A DNA stretch of 11,523 nt from NCBI GenBank assembly GCA_036939975.1, contig JALLPB010002063.1, positions 1-11,523 of the forward strand. Reading direction: 5' to 3'. This document shows, in pieces, positions 1 to 7,300 of this stretch. The notes under the pieces were generated by a model. It was not told the origin of the DNA and made no database searches. It saw nothing but the letters and a program-made list of their open reading frames with translations. How positions within the stretch are numbered: position 1 is the first letter of the stretch; each line of letters begins with the position of its first letter. This DNA comes from Cyclostephanos tholiformis (Eukaryota > Bacillariophyta > Thalassiosirophyceae > Thalassiosirales > Thalassiosiraceae). The position numbers and the translations under genes are program-made.

Positions 1-248
1 AAATAGACTCGTAAGCTCATCATGCAAGAAAGGTTTCTTGTTCTTTTTTCTCATGCTCCTTGAAAGTGAGGGGCATGCATCACGACCTATCGCGACAAGA
101 GAGATATTTTTCATATTTCACCTTCATCCCATATCCACAATATATGCCGATTCCCTCAACCTCATTGGCGATACATACATTAGTGGTATTTTAAAAGTCT
201 CATCCCAGAGGTATATTTTACCAATTTTCAGCAAAATTATATTGAGCG
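1..248. other. 3' flank of the RibD-like gene, no gene recognised
   Basis: This AT-rich stretch follows the TGA of the last RibD-like exon on the minus strand. Short open frames occur on the plus strand (38-328, running into the antisense of the last exon), but they have no recognisable motif. I read it as 3' UTR and intergenic sequence. I could not identify a definite polyadenylation signal. Confidence 0.4.
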
Positions 249-3183
249 TCAAAGAAACCATGGTGCCGATTCTCTCTGAAACTTCTTCATTGAAACCGTT
301 TTTGCCAGAGTTTGTTCTTTGCGTTTAATATCATCGATTACTGCGACTCTCGCATCCAACCTAACATGACGGACCGGTCTGCCGTCAAACAGCAATGCAC
401 AATCTTTATCCGCGCCTTCCCTGTCACAATATTCCAGATTGATATCATCTTGCTCTGCGAAAACTTTTATCTTTCGCTCTGGACCACATGCGGACTTTTC
501 GGCAGTAGGAAGTGTGAGACCTGGCTTCTGATTGTTTGGTTCATCATTCGGCCGGAAATGTTTGAGATCTTAACTCACCTGAAGAGCTCGTTCTGCAAGC
601 ATGAGCTGCCAGAACTTCCCTCCGGTGGCATCAACGGCTAGATGAGCAGATATCCTCTGAAATGCTCCAGCAAGGATTGCCTCCACGCTTAATGTTCATT
701 TAAGAGCACCAGCATGAGTGACAATTGCGACAAAATGATTGTACACTAGCAAAAGAACGTAATTCTTACCCGCGATTTCCCCAGCATCCTTCATACCCGG
801 CTATGATGAGCAAGGACATAAGAAAAGACAAAAATTATGCTTGCCAGGATAAATAACTCACCCGCACGCCAAACTACAGAGTTATACCCACTTCGCTTTC
901 CCAGATGTTCCATCACGTCAATAGGGTTTCCACCACCTTTGATTACTTCGACTTTAACCCCCAGCTTCACCAAGCGTTGTCTAAGTTCCTGAGTCTTTTG
1001 GATTTCATTCTGAATGAATTTATTAGATGCCATTGCGGCCTCTTGACACTGTAACGCGGCCTCGGCAGCTAATTCCGCATCGCCGCTCTCGATCGCTGCC
1101 TTGGCCTTTGCGGCCGCCTCCGCCGCTGCGGCCGCCGCTGCAGCGGCGGCATTTGCCACAGCGATTGCTGCGGCATTATCTCCGTGGCGCAAAAGTATCC
1201 GGGATGGCTTTCTTCCGTCTGCCTTCCAAAACTCCTCCACGTCCACACCGGCGGGTAGGTTTGGATCGTTGTTCGATAGTGGAAGGTCTTGCAAATCCGT
1301 CGCATCCATTACCAAAACGCGCTCGACGGCCGCCGGTAGAGATTTTCCGTGTGTTGCCAGCCACTTGAGCCCCTTGAGCCTTCCCCTGACGCTATTGTCG
1401 TCCACGGGACCATTTTCTGACTTGGGAAATGTGGCGACACTTGCGTTGGCAAGAAGACGGCAAGAAATTTCAAGGATTAGTCTTACCGTACCAGTTGCGA
1501 AGTGAACGACCTTGAACGTAAATCCAACATACTCACCACGCATCCACCTGCTCATACCAAGGCATCATTGGATTCTTTCCAAGACTTTCCTGCGCATCCT
1601 CGTCCTCGAAGTCCATGTCGTTGAAGAAATAATCGTCGGCGTCCGGTTCGAATTCGACGTCCGCGCCGTCGTCCCCGTCGGAGGCCCAAATCGATTCGGG
1701 AGGCGGGGCGATCTCGTACGCTCCGAAGTCGCGGTAGGATAGGATCTTTCCGCCGAAGTTCTTCCCGAACGAGTTTCCGTTCCGTATGAATGCCTCGGCG
1801 TCGTCGCTATCGATGACACTGCAGTGCAAGTGTCCCATCGGCTATTCAATATTATTTGGTCGTTCGTTTACGTTCGTCGCGTCATCGGGAGCGGTGCGAG
1901 TGATTCCGGGAATGGATGGACGGAAAGCGTCGTCGATTCAAAAAACGGTATACGATGGATACACACATATATATATATATATATGAGATACTCGAGAAGG
2001 GGGACACGACGGAGAAAATAAATAATGGGCACATCGCGCGCGCAAACGTCAATACCCTACCCCTCCTCGCGTCCATCCTCGATACATCATATATATATAT
2101 TTTTCCATTCACTCACCCTACCAAACCTCCTCATGTGCTGCCTCGCCATCCTCTGTACCTTGCTATTCGCGAGTATCGCGTATCCCGATATCAACGATTC
2201 GCATTCCTCGCGACACACGCCCATCGTCACGCTCACGCCCGACGCGTGGAGGTATCCCGCGCCCCTCGAGGCGTATTCGGGCACGGGATCCTGACACCCG
2301 ATGACAAGTCGTGGGATGTTGGCCATCTCGATCAGCTGCGCGATGGGGGGCTTATCCTCCCTGGGCGGTGGGAGGAGGAGGATGACGACGAGGAAACGTC
2401 GTCGAACACAGTGAGCGACGCGAGGGGGTGCGGTTTCGTCACACCCCCGAAGGAGGGGGGAAGGGAAAAAAAAAAAAAAAAAAACAATCACGGGGGAAAA
2501 AATTGCGACGAATCGAACGAACGGAAAACGACGGGGATTCGAATATAATATATATATATATATATATTTCATCACTCACCCTCGTCTCTCGTCGCTCGGT
2601 TCCAACGTAACGTACATCGTCGACGTGCACATCGTTTTACGAAAATTCGCATCCGACGGCCAATTGACGCACCATTCCCTCAACGGCACGAAGGACAATC
2701 CGGCATGACGCAACGCGTATTCCACGGCGTGTCCTGCGTAATCGGACAGTCCGCGACCGAGCACCTATATATATATTTTTTTAATTCCCACCCCGCGGAC
2801 CGTCCGGGTCGACGGGGGGAGGGGAGGGGAGGGGAGGAGGGATGATGGAATGGACGATGAAGACGAATGGAGGACGATGACGAGTAGTCCGGTGGTTAGG
2901 CGTGTATGTTGGATGGGAGATGGGGAGAGAGGGGGATACGATCGACACGTATATAATATATATATATACATGTATATATATATATATATATAAAACCAAA
3001 TCCACCCCGCCCCCCCAATCATCGCATCGCAAATAGCCATATATATTACATGAAACATATCACTCACCCGTCCATCCTCGGCGACGAGGATGGCACCGCA
3101 TACCGGTCCCGGATACGGTCCGTTCATCGCCCTCTCCCCCCCGGGGACGGATGCGACCATGGATATGGTATCCGCCATCATCA

Positions 3184-3184
<1 letters not shown>
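249..3184 (-). CDS. RibD-family protein, probable pyrimidine reductase with degenerate deaminase domain (8 exons)
   Basis: Exons (minus): 3184-3068, 2764-2580, 2360-2117, 1841-1537, 1439-862, 800-770, 687-579, 527-249. Together they give 1848 nt, 615 aa plus TGA, and all seven junctions are GT-AG and in phase. Residues 1-182 follow the RibD deaminase fold: GPVCGAILV (26-34), DGRVLGRGL, GHAVEYAL (about 50), MYVTLEP (about 89-95), PPIAQLIEMANIPRLVIGC, DPVPEYASRGAGYLHASGVS. Residues from 183 resemble the reductase half: a T-x-L-x-D-x-P region with NNDPNL (about 328-345), KPSRILL, RLVKLGVKVEVI (about 440), and GVEAILAGAFQR (487 on). In this family the two halves deaminate and then reduce the phosphoribosylamino-pyrimidine of riboflavin synthesis. 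Here H51 is kept, but the HAE glutamate is displaced and both PCxxxxxxxxC cysteines are S96 and I107, so deaminase activity is unlikely. The start is the first of three Met codons; the third has the best context (A at -3, G at +4). The true N-terminus may lie further upstream. Confidence 0.82.
528..578 (-). other. Intron 7 of the RibD-like gene (51 nt, phase 0)
   Basis: The donor is CTTCAG|GTGAGT and the acceptor CAATCAG|AAG. It is the shortest intron in the window. The next exon is open for 92 codons to its TGA. Confidence 0.82.
688..769 (-). other. Intron 6 of the RibD-like gene (82 nt, phase 2)
   Basis: The donor is CGCGG|GTAAGA and the acceptor ATTAAG. It bounds the 31-nt exon 770-800 (GYEGCWGNR) and joins it in frame to GVEAILAGAFQR. 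Confidence 0.78.
801..861 (-). other. Intron 5 of the RibD-like gene (61 nt, phase 1)
   Basis: The donor is GCGG|GTGAGT. The acceptor CATCATAG comes after a TTTTTGTCTTTTC pyrimidine tract. It leads into a 31-nt exon. Confidence 0.82.
1080..1180 (-). repeat. Ala-rich low-complexity tract within the RibD-like reductase domain
   Basis: The exon encodes a long alanine-rich helix (about residues 373-412) followed by a Gln/Glu/Lys helix up to about residue 439. It sits between RILLRHG and RLVKLGVKVEVI. The Ala codons are a mixture of GCC, GCG, GCT and GCA, so this is not a fresh single-codon expansion. Confidence 0.7.
1440..1536 (-). other. Intron 4 of the RibD-like gene (97 nt, phase 2)
   Basis: The donor is GCGTG|GTGAGT. 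The acceptor GCAAG follows the pyrimidine-rich TCTTCTTGCC. The junction joins EQVDA-C to VATFPKSENG. A second donor-like site, GTAAGA, lies at 1486-1481. Confidence 0.75.
1842..2116 (-). other. Intron 3 of the RibD-like gene (275 nt, phase 0)
   Basis: The donor is AGG|GTGAGT and the acceptor AATAG|CCG. The junction joins RRFGR to PMGHLHC at the deaminase-reductase boundary. An ATG at 1838 just inside the next exon looks like a start, but the TAG two codons before it is the acceptor itself. Two TA tracts (1967-1984, 2089-2101) lie inside. Confidence 0.85.
1967..1984. repeat. AT microsatellite in intron 3
   Basis: A pure AT tract of 18 bases in the middle of intron 3. A second, shorter one is at 2089-2101 near the donor. 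Confidence 0.8.
2466..2484. repeat. A19 homopolymer in intron 2
   Basis: Nineteen consecutive A on the plus strand, read as U in the intron transcript. It could add to the pyrimidine tract, although the acceptor lies about 100 nt further on. Confidence 0.8.
2543..2568. repeat. TA microsatellite in intron 2
   Basis: A TA tract begins about a dozen bases inside the donor of intron 2 on the minus strand. Confidence 0.85.
2765..3067 (-). other. Intron 1 of the RibD-like gene (303 nt, phase 0)
   Basis: The donor is CGG|GTGAGT and the acceptor ATATAG|GTG. The junction joins DGR to VLGRGL, which restores the RibD motif around the first strand. The intron contains a long TA tract (about 2950-2992) and a run of C-rich GGGGA units near the acceptor side. 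Confidence 0.85.
2950..2992. repeat. TA microsatellite in intron 1
   Basis: An almost pure TA tract, interrupted once by ACATGT, lies within intron 1. It is probably length-variable between alleles. Confidence 0.85.

Positions 3185-3185
<1 letters not shown>

Positions 3186-3218
<33 letters not shown>
3186..3218. repeat. TCG triplet repeat (11 units) just upstream of the RibD-like start
   Basis: Eleven perfect TCG units on the plus strand. Read in the exon frame on the minus strand they would give eleven Asp codons immediately before Glu and the three Met codons, so they may be either 5' UTR or coding. Confidence 0.85.
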
Positions 3219-3219
<1 letters not shown>

Positions 3220-3282
3220 CCGTTCCTTCGATGATGCCAACGTCGTCGTCGTCTCCTCCATCGGCATCATCGTCGTGGAATA

Positions 3283-3726
3283 TTACCGAAACTCCGACGT
3301 CGTCGTCGACGTCGTCGTCGTCGTCGTCGTCGTCGTCGTGGGATTCGACGAGGGACGACTTCGATCGCTCCCATCCCCAACTCCGCCGTCATTCCCCCCC
3401 CCCCCCTCCGAATCGAGGCGCGAGGACGACGACGGCGCGAACGCGAGACGACGTCGACCTCCTCCTCCTCCACCGCCTCCTCCTCCTCCTCCGCGCGACG
3501 ATGTCGTTGGAGTTCCAAACGTCGTCGAATACGACGTATACGATGACGAATACGGCCGGGGAGGGACGCAGACGAATCCCCCCCTCGGAGCAATCGTCGT
3601 CGACGACCTCCCGTTCGCGGCGTCGACGACGACGACGAACGACGACGACGACGACGACGAAAAGGCGACGACGACGATGACGACGAGATGTAGCAGGACG
3701 CGTCGAAGGGAGACGACGGCCTTCAT
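3283..3726 (-). other. Candidate 5' exon or leader region with signal-peptide-like ORF
   Basis: An ATG at 3726 opens a 147-codon frame on the same strand as the RibD-like gene. It begins MKAVVSLRRVLLHLVV, followed by more Val and then AF at residues 21-22. That is an n-region with two Arg, a hydrophobic core and an Ala-Phe junction followed by Ser/Thr-rich sequence, as in diatom plastid bipartite presequences. An in-frame TAA at 3285-3283 overlaps a possible GTAATA donor. Against it, the valines come from GTC triplet repeats, and no acceptor joins this frame to the RibD exon while keeping its first helix. I keep it as a candidate only. Confidence 0.3.
3300..3340. repeat. Second TCG/CGT triplet tract
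   Basis: A long imperfect CGT tract, followed upstream by further GAC-type tracts near 3625-3662. In this region all frames on both strands look open only because of triplet repetition, so ORF length is not evidence of coding. Confidence 0.8.
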
Positions 3727-4105
3727 AGTTTGTTGTTGTTATTTTTTTATAACCTCGTTGCTTCACAGAGAGAGATATGAGTGGACGGCGCTTGGGAGAT
3801 TCAAAAAAACGAGTCAAGAAAAAAAAAGGTGATGTTTTCGGGAGAAAATGGCGGGATGAGATCGGCGACACTGAAATTATGATTCCTACGTAGATAAAGA
3901 GTGTAAGCTCTCTGCGCGCTTCGAATTATAAGTATAATATCATGAGCCGAGCCATCGGGCATGATGCATGGGGAGTGAGTGGGTCGTCCGCGCAATCGGT
4001 AGGGCCGCGAGGGCAAGGGGGTGGAAAATCATCACCAACGACGCACCGATGTTAGTCTCTCGCCCACTCTCTCGGCGGTGCTGCTAAATCGTCATTGTTA
4101 GTGCC
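3727..4105. other. Intergenic sequence between the two genes, nothing recognised
   Basis: This stretch should contain the promoter and 5' UTR of the RibD-like gene on the minus strand. It has A-rich and purine-rich runs (for example around 3805-3830) and short ORFs without recognisable domains. I see no convincing promoter element or RNA gene here. Confidence 0.4.
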
Positions 4106-4177
4106 GTGGAATACGCTCCACTCCGTGTATGGTAAAGTAACACGGACTTTTTAAATAAAAAGTTATGGTTCAAATCC
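4106..4177 (+). other. Three abutting hairpins followed by a tRNA-like B box (tRNA-like relic?)
   Basis: Three perfect stems follow one another without gaps: GTGGA/TCCAC (4106-4121), TCCGTGT/ACACGGA (4122-4146, 11-nt loop) and CTTTTT/AAAAAG (4147-4162). A canonical B-box sequence, GGTTCAAATCC, is at 4167-4177, and an A-box-like TGGTAAAGT starts at 4130. An A-run follows at about 4195. The order resembles D, anticodon, variable and T arms of a long-arm tRNA. The T stem pairs for only two bases and no acceptor stem forms, so this is not an intact tRNA. Confidence 0.3.
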
Positions 4178-4230
4178 TGTTGCTTCGGGCGAAACAAAAA
4201 AAAAAGAGGATTTCGGGATCGGAATAAGTT

Positions 4231-4250
4231 TGTTTCCCATCGGGGAAACA
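4231..4250 (-). other. 8-bp stem-loop 50 nt after the MORN gene stop
   Basis: TGTTTCCC and GGGAAACA form a perfect 8-bp stem with a four-base loop. It lies in the presumed 3' UTR of the MORN gene and could be an RNA stability or processing element. The structure is visible; the role is inferred. Confidence 0.45.
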
Positions 4251-4302
4251 TTTCGTCGGGGGGGTCTAGGGCGTTGGACGAATTTAACTCCCCTCACAAA
4301 GT

Positions 4303-7300
4303 TTACGTTGGAACGTCGAACTTCTCCTTTACCAACAACTCGGCAACCACAATCGAAATGTCCGTCGTCTTATTCCCGTCCAAAGTCTCGTGGGCAGTTT
4401 TGCGACCGGCGTCGAATCCCACACCACATCCCCTCGCCGCGCCCGCTTCATACATGGAATACGTCATTCCGCCATCCGCCGCGGATCGGAATATGCCGAC
4501 TCCATGACGCTCGCCGTCCTTCCATTGGCCGACGTATTCGTCGCCATCCGGCCAGTGATATACGCCGTTATCGCCGTGGAATTTATCGTTCACGAAGTTA
4601 CCCTCGTAATAGCTCCCATCGACGTAGGTCATCTTGCCCTTCCCCATACGGTTACCCTCGTCGTCGACGTCTCCATCGTACGTACCCCACGAACCATAAT
4701 CCTTGAACATCAGCTTTCCACCGGGGCCGACTTTCCTATTCGAGAAAAAACTAGCGAAGAAACCGGTCTTTCTAGCCGCCGCTTGGGTCGGGGCAGGCGT
4801 GGAAGGCGTGGAAGGCTTGGGATCAGGATCGGCAGTTGCTTCGGTGGTAACAATCGCGGAAGGCTCGGGTACTGACAAGCCAAAATTATCCTTGGTCAAT
4901 GCCGAAGCTACTTCGACAGATGTTTCCGCCAACTTGATCCCATCCACAGTCTTAAATGCTGTATTGCGATCCGCGCTCCATAGTACACCCTCCCCCTTCG
5001 CCACCCCGGCATCAAAATTGGAGATCTCCACGCTGCCATCAGCCTTGCGAAAAATACCGACGCCATGACGTTCCCCTTCCTTCCAGCCGCCTTCGTATTC
5101 GTCACCATCGGGCCAGCGGTATAAGCCCTTGTCGCCGTGGAATTTATCGTTGGCAAAATCACCCTCATAGTAGCCGCCAGTAACATAGATCATCTTGCCC
5201 TTTCCTTGGCGGTTTCCGCGTTCATCGATGTCTCCCTCGTAGGTTCCCCAATCGCCGTGATCCTTAAACATGAGCTTTCCGTCCGGACCTACCTTTCTTT
5301 TTGCGAACAATCTCCCAAAGAGACCGATCTTGCTCGATGCGTCGGTGGTAACCATCGCAAAAGGCTCGGGCACGGGCAAGTCAAAAAGTTCCTTCGCCAA
5401 TTTCTCTGCCATGCCGTTTGAAATGTCATCTTTCTTCACCCCATCCACGGTCCTGTTGGCCGACTTGCGATCCGCGCTCCACATCACGCCCTCCCCCTTT
5501 GGCTCGCCCATCTCATACATCGAGTACTCCACGATTCCACCTGCTTTGCGGAAAATGCCGACACCATCTCGTTCGCCATATTTCCACCCTCCCTCGTACT
5601 CGTCACCATCGGACCAATGATAAACACCCCTATCGCCGTGGAATTGGTCGTCCACGAAGGGACCATCGTAATAGCTCCCATCGACATAGGTCATCTTGCC
5701 ATTTCCTACGCGTTCTCCACTCACATCCATGTCTCCCTCGTAGGATCCCCAAAGGCCGAAATCTTTGAACATGGGCTTACCACCCGGCCCGATTTTCTTT
5801 TGTTTCCTTTTCCCTCCCGAACCTGGTACGACCGCTCGCTTCGGAGTGGGCAGGCCAAATTTAGCCTTCGCCAACTTTTGCGCATCCGCGAGGGAAGTTT
5901 CTGTCATCTTCACGCCATCCAATGTGTAGAATGCCCTCGTGTAATCTGCATTCCAAAAGACACCCACCCCCGTGGCATATCCACTTTTATAAATCGAGTA
6001 ATCGACTCCAACGTTTGGGATTCGAAAGATACCAACGCCATTGAAGAGGCCATCTTTCCATGACCCTTCGTACTGCGTGCCATCAGCCCAGCGGAATAAT
6101 CCTCGGTTGCCATCATATCTTCCATTGAAAAAGTCTCCTTCGTACGAGTTCCCACTGTCATATAACTTTGTGGGATAGAGCATACGATACAAGAAACGGG
6201 AATCAAACAGTTTTAGTTCTACTCGTAAAAAAATAATACAATTACTGGCACAAACATGGCTTACCATCTTGCCTTCCCCTTCGCGCAGTCCATTCACAAG
6301 ATCACCTTCATAAGTGCCTACGTCACCGTTGTCTTCAAATCGTTGCTCCCCCTTCACCGTTGAACGCGCAGGCGCTGGCAATCCAAACATGTCTTTGGCC
6401 AACTTTTCTGCCATGGAAAATGAAATCTCACTACCCTTCTCAAGGTCCAGAGTCTTATATGCGACTTTCCGATCGGCGCTCCAATGCAAACCCTCCCCTT
6501 TCGCCACACCCATTTCATATGTTGAGTACTCTACTGTGCCGTCTACCGAGCGGTAGATACCAACACCATGTCGCTCTCCATCTTTCCATTGTCCCTCATA
6601 CTCATCGCCGTCGACCCAGTGGAAAACACCCTTGTCGCCATGGTATTTGTCGTTGATAAAACTTCCTTCGTAGTAGCTGCCATTGACGTAGGTCATCTTG
6701 CCGTTTCCTTGACGGTTCCCGCTTTCGTCAAGTCCTCCTTCATAAGATCCCCATGCACCGTAATCTTTGAACATGGGCTTTCCATCTGGTCCAACTTTTC
6801 TATTTGAAAACAATCTCGCAAAGAGACCAGTCTTACTTGGTGTAGGCCGAGCAGCTGCCTGAGCGAGAACTGTAGGGGAAGGCTCAGGCACGGACAGGCC
6901 AAACTTGTCCTTCGCGAACGCTTCTGCTTCTTCAAACAGAATTTCCACAGTCTTCTTTCCATCAACAGTCTTGTGGGCTGTTTTGCGATCCGCGCTCCAA
7001 AGTACACCCTCTCCTTCTCGCGCGCCCGCGTCATACATGGAGTACTCTACAGTACCATCTGCCGAGCGGAAGATGCCGACGCCATGTCGCTCTCCATCCT
7101 TCCACGCACCCTCGTGCTCATCGCCATCGACCCAGTGGAAAACACCCTTGTCGCCATGGTATTTGTTATTGATGAAACCTCCTTCATAGTAGCCGCCAGT
7201 AACATAGGTCATCTTGCCGCTTCCCTGGCGGTTCCCACTTTCATCGACTTCTCCTTCGTATGATCCCCATTCACCGTGATCCTTAAACATTGGCTTTCCG

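Larger units (their letters stand above)
2361..2579 (-). other. Intron 2 of the RibD-like gene (219 nt, phase 2)
   Basis: The donor is CGAGG|GTGAGT. The acceptor is CCCAG after a strong CCTCCTCC pyrimidine tract. The junction joins LEPSDERRG to EDKPPI, as expected for the family. It carries a TA tract (2543-2568) immediately after the donor and a 19-base A/T homopolymer (2466-2484). Confidence 0.87.

Noticed and set aside
38..641. Two plus-strand ORFs of 96 and 109 aa.
   Set aside because: They overlap the last two RibD-like exons in antisense, have no recognisable domain and no clear gene context.
1487..1510. A 24-nt micro-exon between ORF frames (acceptor TTCAAG, donor GTAAGA) that would insert SFTSQLVR.
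   Set aside because: It keeps the frame, but it needs a first intron of only 26 nt (1511-1536). A single 97-nt intron is in frame without it. It remains a possible alternative exon only.
1533..1838. A separate 101-aa gene starting at ATG 1838.
   Set aside because: The TAG just upstream is a splice acceptor. The preceding exon joins in phase and completes the RibD-like protein.
3132..3286. A GT-AG intron joining the signal-peptide-like ORF to exon 1 in phase (GTAATA...GAGAG).
   Set aside because: It would delete MADTISMVASV, which matches the conserved first helix of the RibD fold, and the acceptor has no pyrimidine tract.
3393..3406. A frameshift in the C/G homopolymer that would fuse the signal-like ORF to exon 1.
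   Set aside because: In the exon 1 frame a TGA follows the run directly, so a slip there cannot connect the two.
3050..3832. A 260-aa plus-strand ORF (and a 196-aa one in another frame) rich in Val, Ser, Asp and Pro runs.
   Set aside because: The frames are open only because of triplet repeats and lie antisense to the RibD-like first exon. There is no domain or splice support.
4106..4190. A functional tRNA on the plus strand.
   Set aside because: The T stem pairs at only two positions, no 7-bp acceptor stem can be formed, and the anticodon loop would be 13 nt.
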